From assembly GCA_030038415.1 (NCBI GenBank), contig JASHOX010000206.1:1-50715 (forward strand): a stretch of DNA of 50,715 nt, written 5' to 3'. Positions 26,841-35,377 of this stretch are shown here, one piece after another. This DNA comes from Xanthobacteraceae bacterium. GTDB taxonomy: Bacteria > Pseudomonadota > Alphaproteobacteria > Rhizobiales > Xanthobacteraceae. Every line of letters starts with the position of its first letter. Positions within the stretch are counted from its first letter, which is position 1. The translations under genes and the position numbers were made by a program. The notes below the pieces were generated by a model, which did not search any database, was not told where the DNA came from, and saw only the letters and a program-made list of their open reading frames with translations.

Positions 26841-28209
26841 AGACCAACACCGAGAGGATGTAGCCCAACACCACATTGATCGCGACGCCGATGGTGAAGG
26901 TCCAAAACGCCTTCCAGCCTACCGCATGCAGGTCGCGGAACCGCGTCGTCAGCCCGATGCTGAGAAAGCAGAAGATAAAGGCCCAGGTCCGCAGCGACAC
27001 CAGCGGCAACAGCACGTTGGGCCGCACCGTGCTGTTGAAGTCGGCGATACTGAAGCTTGAGGTAAAAGCCGACATCAGGATCGAAGCGGCGAAGAAGCCG
27101 ATGACAAATTTTGGGAAGCGCCACCAGATTTCGCGCGCGTCGGGCTGGCGTCCGGTTTCGCCTTTTTCCCACACCAGCGTCGCGATCGACGCGAACACGA
27201 CCGACCAGATGCCGATCCACAGATCGCGGCCGATCACCTTCATCAGCGTGAACGACTTGATCGCCGCGTCCTCATTGCCGGCCATCTTGCCGTAGGTGGT
27301 GGCCGCCGCAAATCCCGCGGCGTCGGCGAATTCCGAGGTGCCGATCCATGCCCCCGCCACGCCGGGCAGGAGCCCCATCGCGCGCGATACGACCGGCAGC
27401 ACCAGGATCATCACTAGCGCCCAGCCGACGACGAGGGTAACCGACGTGTAGAGGGCATCTTTTTTGGCGTTGACGGATGCGGCGATCGCCATCGAGGCCG
27501 AGACGCCGCAAACGGCGCCGCCCACTCCCATCACCGCGGCCAGCCGCCGGTCGAGGCCAAAGACGCGCGTGCCGACGAAATAGATGACGAGGCAAGTGAT
27601 GACCGAAATGATCGTCGCCTGGACGATGGCGACCGGCCCGGCGCTCAGCACCAGCGTAATCGGGAACGTGGCGCCAAGCAGCACGATGCCGATCTTGATG
27701 AAATATTCGACGCGGAACGCGCTATCCATCCATTTCGGCAGCGGCGTCACGTTGGCGATAATGAGCCCGAGCACCAGCGCCACCAGCGGCGCTTCGAGAT
27801 TGAATTGCGCCGCGTTGACCCAGCCGGCGATCGCGAACATGACGATCGAGAGCACGTAGAGGACGACGAACGCCGGCACGAATTCGGCCAGGCTGACGCC
27901 CATGATCGCGGTAGTCACTCCGAACAAGACGAGCCAGAACACGAACTGGCAGAGATAGAGGAAACCGTTCTGTGCGAAATGATCGGCAAGCTGGCCGAAC
28001 GAGCTCCACTTGAGGCCGCCCGGATTGATCGCCAGCGCTTTGAGAATACCGCTGCCGCCGATCTGAAACAGCAGGATGGCAAACACCATCAAGGCGAGGC
28101 CGAGCCAAACGGCCCACCAATCCTCCTTCAGATAGAGTTCCTTCCAGCCGACATGCTTGGGTCGCGTGCCCTCGCTGCTTTCATCCCAGGTCTGCCCGGC
28201 ATTCGCCAT
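26815..28209 (-). CDS. YeiH-family putative sulfate exporter
   Basis: An integral inner-membrane transporter of 464 residues with about 11-12 hydrophobic helices. YeiH-type landmarks are LGLIIANVTPLPKWM, KIGIVLLGATFPITLVLSAG, and GVGGAVCGVSASMAIAASVNAKKD, followed by AWIGTSEFADAAGFAAA and SIGLTTRFRDLHAVGWK near the C-terminus. It is about 110 residues longer than E. coli YeiH owing to extra N-terminal helices. The substrate is inferred (sulfate or organosulfonate-derived anions), not shown. GGGGGAG precedes the ATG. A small Cys-rich gene overlaps its 3' end. Confidence 0.88.
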   Translation of the reverse strand: MANAGQTWDESSEGTRPKHVGWKELYLKEDWWAVWLGLALMVFAILLFQIGGSGILKALAINPGGLKWSSFGQLADHFAQNGFLYLCQFVFWLVLFGVTTAIMGVSLAEFVPAFVVLYVLSIVMFAIAGWVNAAQFNLEAPLVALVLGLIIANVTPLPKWMDSAFRVEYFIKIGIVLLGATFPITLVLSAGPVAIVQATIISVITCLVIYFVGTRVFGLDRRLAAVMGVGGAVCGVSASMAIAASVNAKKDALYTSVTLVVGWALVMILVLPVVSRAMGLLPGVAGAWIGTSEFADAAGFAAATTYGKMAGNEDAAIKSFTLMKVIGRDLWIGIWSVVFASIATLVWEKGETGRQPDAREIWWRFPKFVIGFFAASILMSAFTSSFSIADFNSTVRPNVLLPLVSLRTWAFIFCFLSIGLTTRFRDLHAVGWKAFWTFTIGVAINVVLGYILSVLVFGGYWGSI

Positions 28210-28529
28210 TGTCGTCTCCCCCGTTTGTCGATTTGATCCGCTTGCTCACGTTCGATTCATTTGTTCCGTCGATTTGGCGCGGTCGCGTTCGCGAATGCGG
28301 CCGGCTGCTCCCGTCGCCCGGATCATTATTTGAAGAAGCTTCGAGGGTTGGCAACACCAAATCGTCCGTGTGCAGCGCAAAAGCACGAAATGATACGCGC
28401 CCGCGCCTTGGCGCATAAGAGTTTTGCGTGGCGCCACAGCAGTTTAGTTTTTGATTCTATGGCGGTCCGGGCCGGTTTTGATCTTCATGATGCTGCAGGA
28501 GCGTTGCCGCAACAGGCGGAAAAGACGGG
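28210..28529. other. 320-base intergenic region, no gene seen
   Basis: This is the promoter side of the YeiH gene. It holds short symmetric words, gaagcttc (28335-28342) and ttgg-caaca-ccaa (28348-28360). The second could be a regulator half-site pair, but nothing identifies a regulator. Reading frames here lack coding character. Confidence 0.4.
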
Positions 28530-28826
28530 TCAGCAGCAGCCGCATTCGAGACCCTCGGCCCAGACCAGCGCGTCCTTCATGAAGGCCGGCGGCACGTCGT
28601 CTTCGGCCACCTCGGCGAGCGGCTTGAAGATCTTGAAATGATGGCGACCGGCTGGCGTCCAGAATACCACATGAGTCTCGATCGGCGGGCAGCCCGGTAC
28701 CGCGCAGGCGATTTCCGAGACCATGATTGTCTCTTCGGCGGCCAGCGCGAAGCGCGCGCGCGTCCACTCTCGCACGCGGTCGAGCGCGGCGTCCCGGACG
28801 GGGCTTTTCTTGGCGAAGCCAAGCAT
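28530..28826 (-). CDS. Conserved hypothetical protein with C-terminal Cys cluster
   Basis: A 98-residue soluble protein: MLGFAKKSPVRDAALDRVRE, then VSEIACAVPGCPPIETHVVFW, GRHHFKIFKPLAEV, and a terminal ECGCC. The pattern of a conserved PGCPP turn and a Cys-rich end looks like a widespread alphaproteobacterial small protein of unknown function. The ATG at 28826 was preferred because the upstream ATG at 28844 lies inside an intergenic repeat. It is divergent from the alcohol dehydrogenase gene. Confidence 0.7.
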   Translation of the reverse strand: MLGFAKKSPVRDAALDRVREWTRARFALAAEETIMVSEIACAVPGCPPIETHVVFWTPAGRHHFKIFKPLAEVAEDDVPPAFMKDALVWAEGLECGCC

Positions 28827-28839
28827 GGCAATCGGCACC

Positions 28840-28927
28840 GTCATGCCCGGCCTTGTGCCGGGCATCCACGTCTTTATACACCTCTATCGACCAAGATGTG
28901 GATGGCCGGAACAAGTCCGGCCATGAC
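28840..28927. repeat. Paired inverted-repeat element between divergent genes
   Basis: The left stem atgcccggc (28843-28851) pairs with gccgggcat (28857-28865), and the right stem tggccgga with tccggcca (about 28912-28924). The outer parts gtcatg...catccac and gtggat...catgac are themselves complementary, so the whole block can fold as one structure. Its right half is identical to 20699-20728. Confidence 0.7.
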
Positions 28928-28944
28928 GATGAAGAGGACTTAAC

Positions 28945-30054
28945 GTGGCCGAAACAGTACTGGCGGCGGTGCGCACCGGGCCGAGCAAGACCGAAATCCG
29001 CGATTATCCGATGCCGGACATCCCGGAGGACGCGGCGCTGATGAAGATGGAGGTCGGCGGCATCTGCGGCACCGACGTCAAACTCTACAAACACCCGCCG
29101 TCCGCCGCACCGGTGATCATGGGGCATGAGAATATCGGCATCATCGCCAAGGCGGGCCGCGAATTCATCCGCCGCAAGGGTTTTAAGGAGGGAGACCTCG
29201 TCTTTGTCGAACATTACGTGTCTTGCGGAAAATGCGAATGGTGCCACGCCGGGCAATACCGGCATTGCGAGAACACCAACTGGCGCACCAATCCCGACGC
29301 CATCCGCTACGGCTACACCTCGGCGGAGAAGGCGCCGCATCTGTGGGGCGGCTTCGCGCAATACGTCTATCTGCCGTGGAACGCGGTGATCCATCACGTG
29401 CCCAAGGGTGTCTCCGCCGAGCTCGCCGGCCTGGTGACGCCGATGGCCAACGGCGTCGAGTGGTCGCTGTTTGACGGCGGCGTCGGCTACAATTCCACCG
29501 TGCTCATTCAAGGTCCCGGCCAGCAGGGCCTCTCGCAGACCGTGATCTGCAAGCAGGCCGGCGCTTCGCTGATCATCGTCACCGGCACGGCGAAGGACAA
29601 AGCCCGCATGGACGTCGCCAAGAAGCTTGGCGCGGACTTTGTCATCGACGTGCAGAAGGAAGACCCGCTCGAACGCATCATGCAAATCACCGGCGGCAAA
29701 GGCGTCGACGTGTCGCTCGACTGCACCGCCGGCGCCGGCACCATTCCGATGCTGCTCGGCATCGAGGCGCTCAAGCGCAAGGCCGGCGTGATCGTGGCGC
29801 AAGGCGAAATGGCGCAGTTTCCCAATTTCCCGCTGGAGAAATTCACGGTGAAATTCATCACCATGAAGAGCGCGCGCGGCCACAGCTACAAGGCCTGCGA
29901 GCTCGCTCTGGCGCAGCTTGCCTCGAAGCGCTTTCCGCTGGAGCTCGTCACCACCCACCGCTTCGGATTGAACGATGTCGACCTCGCCATCCGCTCGGTC
30001 GGCGGCGAAGGCGTGCCCGACGTCATCCACGCCTCGCTGATGCCGTGGACGTGA
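28945..30054 (+). CDS. Zinc-dependent alcohol dehydrogenase (MDR superfamily)
   Basis: A medium-chain dehydrogenase of 369 residues. Catalytic zinc ligands are Cys41 (GGICGTD) and His61/Glu62 (GHEN); structural zinc cysteines are Cys94, Cys97, Cys100 and Cys108. The nucleotide-binding turn is GPGQQGLS (190-197). It should oxidise an alcohol or polyol with NAD(P); the substrate cannot be read. GTG at 28945 is the start, with GAGG upstream. It stands alone, separated from its divergent neighbour by a repeat. Confidence 0.93.
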   Translation: MAETVLAAVRTGPSKTEIRDYPMPDIPEDAALMKMEVGGICGTDVKLYKHPPSAAPVIMGHENIGIIAKAGREFIRRKGFKEGDLVFVEHYVSCGKCEWCHAGQYRHCENTNWRTNPDAIRYGYTSAEKAPHLWGGFAQYVYLPWNAVIHHVPKGVSAELAGLVTPMANGVEWSLFDGGVGYNSTVLIQGPGQQGLSQTVICKQAGASLIIVTGTAKDKARMDVAKKLGADFVIDVQKEDPLERIMQITGGKGVDVSLDCTAGAGTIPMLLGIEALKRKAGVIVAQGEMAQFPNFPLEKFTVKFITMKSARGHSYKACELALAQLASKRFPLELVTTHRFGLNDVDLAIRSVGGEGVPDVIHASLMPWT

Positions 30055-30068
30055 GTTAGCGATCGCTC

Positions 30069-30088
30069 ATTCCCGCGAAAGCGGGAAT
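30069..30088. repeat. Short gaaa-capped hairpin repeat after the dehydrogenase gene
   Basis: attcccgc (30069-30076) and gcgggaat (30081-30088) form a perfect stem over gaaa, 14 bases after the stop. The same stem type occurs at 14512 and 20629. The rest of the 194-base gap before the aminopeptidase holds no gene. Confidence 0.65.
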
Positions 30089-30248
30089 CCAGAAAAAGCA
30101 TCTGATTCCCGAGGACAAGTAGTTTTTCTACGGCATCCGGCGCAGCCGGGCACAGGTTGCCGCCGCTTCCGGGCAGACCTAGCGAGCTCGCTTTCCGTCT
30201 CCGGCCCAGCATGCTAGCAGGACGGTGCGTTGTGAGCGCAGGGCTGCG

Positions 30249-31622
30249 ATGGACTCCATCTTCGTCACGCGGGGAACGACGGACGCGATTCCGATCTGGT
30301 TCGTCACCGCGGCGAATTATCCCGACGTGCAAAAGGCGCTCGACTCGGAACTTTCAACCTTTGCCGCCGCCGCAGGTTTTGAGCCGAAAGCCGGCCGCTT
30401 TCTCGTGCTGCCGGGCAAGAACGGCGCGCTCGGCGGCGTGCTGTTCGCCCTCGAAGGACCGGACGAAACGCCGGATCCGTTCCTCCCCGGCCGGCTGGCG
30501 CAGCTGTTGCCCGACGGCACCTACCGCTTCGCCAACGAGCCGCACGATGCGCGGCTCGCCGCGCTTGCGATGGCGCTCGGACTTTATCGTTTCACCCGCT
30601 ATCGCAAGGCCGAGGCCCGCGCCATCAAGCTCGACCTGCCGCAAAGCCTCGACCGCGACGAGCTTGCGCACATCGTCGAAGCGGTAACGCTGGCGCGCGA
30701 TCTGATCAATACGCCGGCCAACGACATGGGGCCGGCGCAGCTCGAGCAGGCCGCGCGCAAGCTCGCCGCGCGCCATTCCGCCACCATCAACGCCGTGGTC
30801 GGCGACGATTTGCTGGAGCAGAATTTTCCGCTCATTCATGCCGTCGGCCGCGCCGCCGCCGGCGCGCCGCGGCTGATCGACATGTCATGGGGCGATGCCG
30901 CGAACCCTAAGGTGACGCTGGTCGGCAAGGGCGTCTGCTTCGATACCGGCGGCCTCGACATCAAGCCCGACACCGGCATGCTGAACATGAAGAAGGACAT
31001 GGGCGGCGCGGCGACCGCGTTGGCGCTCGCTTCCATGATCATGGCACGCGGGCTGAAGGTGCGACTGCGCGTGCTCATTCCGGCGGTCGAGAATTCGATC
31101 TCGGGAACAAGCTTCCGCCCGCGCGACGTCTACACCTCGCGCAAGGGCATCACCGTCGAGATCGGCAATACCGACGCCGAAGGTCGCCTCATCCTCGCCG
31201 ATGCGCTGGCGCTTGCCGACGAGGACAAGCCGGAACTGATCGCCGACTTCGCGACGTTGACCGGCGCCGCGCGCGTCGCGCTCGGCCCCGACGTGCCGGC
31301 CTTCTTCACCGACGACGATGCGCTCGCCGCCGAGCTGATGCGCTATGCGGCGAGCGAGAACGATCCACTGTGGCGGCTGCCGCTGTGGCGGCCTTACGAG
31401 GCGATGCTGGAATCGAAGATCGCCGACACCAATAATGTCGGCGGCAGTCAGGGCGGCGCCATCACCGCGGCGCTGTTCATGCGCCGTTTCGTGACGGCGA
31501 AATTCTGGCTGCATATCGACTTGTTCGCCTGGACGGCGGCTGCCAAGGCGGGCCGGCCGGAGGGTGGCGAATTGCAGGCGGCGCGCGCGCTCTACGCGCT
31601 GCTCGCCGCGCGCTATGGCTGA
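30249..31622 (+). CDS. M17 leucyl aminopeptidase
   Basis: A 457-residue cytosolic dinuclear-zinc aminopeptidase. The metal and catalytic residues are all present: Lys227 and Asp232 in GKGVCFDTGG, Lys239, Asp250, and Asp309/Glu311/Arg313 within the signature NTDAEGRLIL (307-316). The N-terminal domain is shorter and more divergent than in E. coli PepA. The ATG at 30249 begins the conserved sequence. The NlpC/P60 gene begins inside its last codons, an 8-base overlap that implies coupled translation. Confidence 0.94.
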   Translation: MDSIFVTRGTTDAIPIWFVTAANYPDVQKALDSELSTFAAAAGFEPKAGRFLVLPGKNGALGGVLFALEGPDETPDPFLPGRLAQLLPDGTYRFANEPHDARLAALAMALGLYRFTRYRKAEARAIKLDLPQSLDRDELAHIVEAVTLARDLINTPANDMGPAQLEQAARKLAARHSATINAVVGDDLLEQNFPLIHAVGRAAAGAPRLIDMSWGDAANPKVTLVGKGVCFDTGGLDIKPDTGMLNMKKDMGGAATALALASMIMARGLKVRLRVLIPAVENSISGTSFRPRDVYTSRKGITVEIGNTDAEGRLILADALALADEDKPELIADFATLTGAARVALGPDVPAFFTDDDALAAELMRYAASENDPLWRLPLWRPYEAMLESKIADTNNVGGSQGGAITAALFMRRFVTAKFWLHIDLFAWTAAAKAGRPEGGELQAARALYALLAARYG

Positions 31623-32523
31623 GCCGGAAAATATGCGCGACTTCGATCTTCGCGTGACGCCGGCGCGCGCCGATCTCGCGGCGAAATATCTGCAAGGCAA
31701 GGTGGCGGCGGCGCGTTACGTCGACGGCCGCGTGTATGAAGTCATCGCGCCGCAAACGCCGCTGCGGCAGGCGCCGCGTCCCGACGCGCCGCTCGACACC
31801 GAAGCGCTCAAGGGCGAACGCGTCACCGTCTATGACGAGAACGAGGAGGGCTGGGCCTGGGGCCAGCTTGCGGCGGACAATTATGTCGGCTGGCTGCCGC
31901 GCGGCGCGCTGGCGCCGCCCGGCGCGCCGCCGACGCATCACGTCGCGGCCTTGCGGACCTTCGCTTTTCCCGGGCTGTCGATCAAATTGCCGCCGGTCGA
32001 GGCCTTGCCGTTGGGGGCTAAACTCGCGGTCGCTCGCTTCGAAGACCGCATGGCGGTGACGAAGACCGGACTTTACGTGCCGGCGGTTCATCTCAAACCG
32101 GTCGGCGACAATGAACCTGATTTCGTTGCGGTGGCCGAGCGCTTTCTCGGTGCGCCCTATCTGTGGGGCGGCAAGACCGCGCTCGGGCTCGACTGTTCCG
32201 GCCTGCTTCAGATTGCGCTTGCGGCCTGCGGTCTCCCATGTCCGCGCGATACCGATATGCAAGAGCGGGCATTGGGAGTCGCAGTCGGCGATTCAAGTTC
32301 TTTGGAGTTCAGGCGCGGCGATCTCGTATTCTGGAAAGGCCATGTCGCCATCGTGCGCGACCTCGCGGATTTCCTTCACGCCAACGCCTTCCACATGGCG
32401 GTCGTGAGCGAACCGATCGCGGAAGCCATCGCCCGCATCCGCGCCGCGGGCAGCGAAGTCACCAGCGTGCGGCGGTTTGAGGCGGCGAGCGGCGCGGTGG
32501 CGTCAGCGCGGCTTGTGATCTAA
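31615..32523 (+). CDS. NlpC/P60-family hydrolase with SH3-like N-terminal domains
   Basis: A cysteine peptidase of 302 residues. Residues 30-160 contain bacterial SH3-like strands (GERVTVYDENEEGWAWGQL, VGWLPRGAL), and the C-terminal NlpC/P60 domain begins near 168. The catalytic Cys194 is in LDCSGLLQ and His243 in GHVAIV. Such enzymes cleave gamma-D-Glu-diamino-acid bonds of peptidoglycan peptides. No signal peptide is visible, so a cytoplasmic role in recycled murein peptides, in line with the overlapping aminopeptidase gene, is likely. Confidence 0.9.
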   Translation: MAEPENMRDFDLRVTPARADLAAKYLQGKVAAARYVDGRVYEVIAPQTPLRQAPRPDAPLDTEALKGERVTVYDENEEGWAWGQLAADNYVGWLPRGALAPPGAPPTHHVAALRTFAFPGLSIKLPPVEALPLGAKLAVARFEDRMAVTKTGLYVPAVHLKPVGDNEPDFVAVAERFLGAPYLWGGKTALGLDCSGLLQIALAACGLPCPRDTDMQERALGVAVGDSSSLEFRRGDLVFWKGHVAIVRDLADFLHANAFHMAVVSEPIAEAIARIRAAGSEVTSVRRFEAASGAVASARLVI

Positions 32524-32559
32524 GCTTTATGCTATTCCTCCCAGCGCGGAGCAGGCGCG

Positions 32560-33147
32560 ATGAGCACTGAAACACCCCATCCGGCCGTCCCGTCAGTCAG
32601 TCCGCATCCGCCATACCACCATTTGCTGCGCCTTAGTTTCTGGATCAGAGAGCTGCCGTTTGCGCTGGTCTTGATCCTGACCACGATCGGCGTCGCTTAC
32701 ACCAGCTTCTCGAAAACGCCGATCACCGGCTATTGGGAAATTCTCGCGCCGTTGATCGCGCTGGTTTGCGTCGGCGCCGGATGGGAAAACGCCGACGACA
32801 ATGCGAAGAAATTTCGCCTGATCGCGACCCAGGCGCTGCATTGGCTTGCCTTCATCGTGGTCATGAACTTGCTGCTGCTCGCCAGCGTGCAGAAGAGCTT
32901 CAACGCCAGCGCGACCGGGCTCGCGATCTTCACATTGCTGGCGCTCGGCACCTTCACCGCGGGCGTGCATGTGCTGTCCTGGCAGGTCTGCCTGCTCGGC
33001 CTGATCATGGCGCTCGGCATCCCGGCGATCGCCTGGATCGAAAATTCGGCGCTGTTGCTCGTCTTGGTCGTCGCCGTGATCGTCGGCATCGTCGCGGTGT
33101 TCTGGTGGCGCATCCGCGAAAGCCGGACGCGCCAGCCGGCGTCATGA
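32560..33147 (+). CDS. Multi-pass membrane protein of unknown function
   Basis: A 195-residue protein with about five predicted membrane helices (roughly 33-50, 60-77, 92-110, 118-137, 143-180). Charged clusters such as GWENADDNAKKFRL sit between helices 2 and 3. No family was recognised. Its stop overlaps that of the convergent fourfold-repeat membrane protein by six bases. Confidence 0.75.
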   Translation: MSTETPHPAVPSVSPHPPYHHLLRLSFWIRELPFALVLILTTIGVAYTSFSKTPITGYWEILAPLIALVCVGAGWENADDNAKKFRLIATQALHWLAFIVVMNLLLLASVQKSFNASATGLAIFTLLALGTFTAGVHVLSWQVCLLGLIMALGIPAIAWIENSALLLVLVVAVIVGIVAVFWWRIRESRTRQPAS

Positions 33148-33912
33148 CAAGGCTTGACCCGGATGCCGGCCCGCGCGCTGCGGCAGAACGAGAAGACAGG
33201 CGATGATGAACACGGCGATGACCGCCGAAGCGATCGGCCGGCTCAGCGCCATGCCGCCGTCGCTTCGCGGCTTGTCGAGGAAATCGCCGACAGTGGCGCC
33301 GAGCGGCCGCGTCAGGATAAAGGCTGCCCAAAACAGAAAGACGCGCGACACGTTGGTCCAGAAATAAAGCGCGGCCAGCACGGCAAGGCCTGCAGCGAAG
33401 AGGAGTGCGCCGCCGTCATAACCAAGCCCGGTGTCGTCAGCCGTCCAATCGCCGAGCGCCGTGCCCAAGGTCTGCGAAAAGGTGATTGCGATCCAGTAGA
33501 ATATTTCGACCTTCGGCGTGCTGACGGTAGCGACCGAAATCGAGCCCTGCGTCCAATACCAGACGGCGAGCGTTGCCATCAGGCAGACGAACAACAGCGA
33601 CGATCCGCCCGCATAGCCGATGCCGAGCGAGCGGTCGGCAAAATCGGCCATCGTCGTGCCGGCCGTCGTCGAGGCGACGATCGTCGCCCAATACAGGAAC
33701 GGATGGAACTTATTCGCCGCGATCTGGAGAATGACGAATACGATCAGCAGCGAGAGGAACAACGCCGTGCCGAGCAGGTAGCCCCAATTCAACGTCATGG
33801 TGACGGTGTCGCCGCCGGTCTCGCCGAGCGTGGTCGCCGCGATCTTGATGATCCAGAAGACCAGCGTGACTTCGGGGATCTTGCTGGCGGGGTGTTCGAC
33901 CAAGCCGTTCAC
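33142..33912 (-). CDS. COG4705-like membrane protein with four internal repeats
   Basis: A 256-residue protein with about seven helices. Four copies of a short motif recur: TTLGETGGD (27-35), TTAGTTMAD (82-90), TLGTALGD (148-155) and RPLGATVGD (202-210), each about seven residues after an aromatic-Trp pair (FW, YW, YW, FW). This matches the uncharacterised membrane-anchored family COG4705. The start is a GTG at 33912 with only a weak ribosome-binding site. The last residues (RHPGQALS) are encoded by bases that resemble an intergenic repeat. Confidence 0.82.
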   Translation of the reverse strand: MNGLVEHPASKIPEVTLVFWIIKIAATTLGETGGDTVTMTLNWGYLLGTALFLSLLIVFVILQIAANKFHPFLYWATIVASTTAGTTMADFADRSLGIGYAGGSSLLFVCLMATLAVWYWTQGSISVATVSTPKVEIFYWIAITFSQTLGTALGDWTADDTGLGYDGGALLFAAGLAVLAALYFWTNVSRVFLFWAAFILTRPLGATVGDFLDKPRSDGGMALSRPIASAVIAVFIIACLLVLPQRAGRHPGQALS

Positions 33913-33924
33913 GTTGCGATCCGT

Positions 33925-34899
33925 TCACTGCGCGGCCTTGAGACCGAGCGTTCTGGCAATATCGGCGATGCGCAGGCGCTGTTGGTCGACGCTAGCGGCG
34001 AATTCCGACGGCCCGCGGATCGACTTGATGGTGCCGATATCGGCAATCCGCTTGCCGATGGCCGGATCCGCGTTAGCGACAGAGCTGATATCGGCCGCAA
34101 TGCTCTTGCGCTCGTCGTCCGGTATGCCGCGCGGGCCGAACAGACCGAAGAGGCTCTCAAATGTCAGTGCCGGATAGCCGGCTTCTTTCGCGGTCGGAAT
34201 GTCAGGCGCGGCTGGAGCGCGCCGATCGCTGGTGACGGCCAAGACCTTGACGCGGCCGGCATGCGCCAAGGGCTGCACCACGGCAAGCGACGTCGCCAGC
34301 ACCTGAATGCGGTCAGCGGCCAGGTCGTTCGGCGCCTGCATGATGTCGCGATAAGGCACCTTGGTTATCTGCAAGCCCATATTCTTGATGAAGCCGAACA
34401 GCAGGAAATCCGAAATGCCGCTGGCGGCAGCCGCATTGAGTTTTCCCGGTTGGGCCTGCGCCAGCTTTACCAGTTCATCGAGCGTATTGACGTTCATCGA
34501 TGCCGGCACGGAGACGGCCAGCACGACTTCGGAAACGCAAACGATCGGGACGATGTCGCTTTTTGCATCGAACGGCGGCGTATCCTGGTCGTAAGGCAAC
34601 ACCTCGAATGTCCCGGCGGGCCCGAAGAACAGGGTGTGATCGTCATGCGCGCCGACAAAGGCGTTTAGCGCGACCAAGCCGTCGCCGCCGGGACGATCTT
34701 CGACCACCACCGGCTTGCCCCAGCGCGCGGACAATCGGTCCGCGAACAACCGCGCGGTGATATCGGAGGCGCTGGCGGCGCCGTACGGCACGATGAAGCG
34801 GACCGTCCGCGACGGATAGGTCTGCTGCGCCCGCGCGCTGCCGCCAAGTTGCAATGTGGCCGCGATTGCCAAAGCCGCGACGGCGATGAGCCTTCGCAT
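33925..34899 (-). CDS. Bug-type tripartite tricarboxylate transporter substrate-binding protein
   Basis: A periplasmic solute receptor of 324 residues (TctC/Bug family). The signal peptide is cleaved near ARA-QQ (residue 24). Conserved Bug features follow: YPSRTVRFIVPYGAASASDITARL, a DRPGGDG loop, and KVPYRDIMQAPNDLAADRIQ. These proteins bind carboxylates for import. GGGAGG precedes the ATG at 34899, fixing the start. No TctA/TctB permease genes are in the window. Confidence 0.92.
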   Translation of the reverse strand: MRRLIAVAALAIAATLQLGGSARAQQTYPSRTVRFIVPYGAASASDITARLFADRLSARWGKPVVVEDRPGGDGLVALNAFVGAHDDHTLFFGPAGTFEVLPYDQDTPPFDAKSDIVPIVCVSEVVLAVSVPASMNVNTLDELVKLAQAQPGKLNAAAASGISDFLLFGFIKNMGLQITKVPYRDIMQAPNDLAADRIQVLATSLAVVQPLAHAGRVKVLAVTSDRRAPAAPDIPTAKEAGYPALTFESLFGLFGPRGIPDDERKSIAADISSVANADPAIGKRIADIGTIKSIRGPSEFAASVDQQRLRIADIARTLGLKAAQ

Positions 34900-34976
34900 C
34901 CAATCCTCCCCGGTGCTTTTCGCCGATACGATAACAGGAATTACGCGGCGCGGCTTGGGCGTTGCAACGGTAAGTC

Positions 34977-35240
34977 TTAGCGGAAGCCGCCGTCTTCGCG
35001 CGGATCCTCGCCGCTCTGGGGGTCGTCGTCCTGGACGTAGTCGCGTCCGTGAATGTCTATGCCGCCGGTCCGCCACGGGACGTAAGCGCCCTTCGGCAAT
35101 GCCGGGCCGCCGTCACGGCCGACCATGAAAATGCCGAAGCCGAGAATAATGAAAATGAGGATTACCGCGTTGAAATGAAAATGAATCCCTAAGGCTATTG
35201 CCGCGACGACTAACGCAAAGACCGCCAAAAGCAGCTTCAT
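34977..35240 (-). CDS. Small membrane protein
   Basis: An 87-residue protein with two closely spaced membrane helices (about 2-20 and 24-41) followed by a polar, acidic tail (DDDPQSGEDPRED). The function is unknown. GAAGAG precedes the ATG at 35240. It lies upstream of, and on the same strand as, the Bug receptor gene, with 77 bases between them, and is divergent from the SDR gene. Confidence 0.65.
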   Translation of the reverse strand: MKLLLAVFALVVAAIALGIHFHFNAVILIFIILGFGIFMVGRDGGPALPKGAYVPWRTGGIDIHGRDYVQDDDPQSGEDPREDGGFR

Positions 35241-35377
35241 CGCTCTTCTCAGTTGCGGCTGTCCAAAACTTTTGTCGCAGGCCGTGCCGGCGAGGTTCAA
35301 TGGTTTCCTGCCGCCATGCTGGCGCAGCCGCCAATGCTCCACTAACATCTGGGCCGATCAATAGGACGGACGTGCCT

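Noticed and set aside
33154..34668. A 504-residue open frame on the plus strand
   Set aside because: It is antisense to the COG4705-like and Bug receptor genes, both of which have clear family features and starts.
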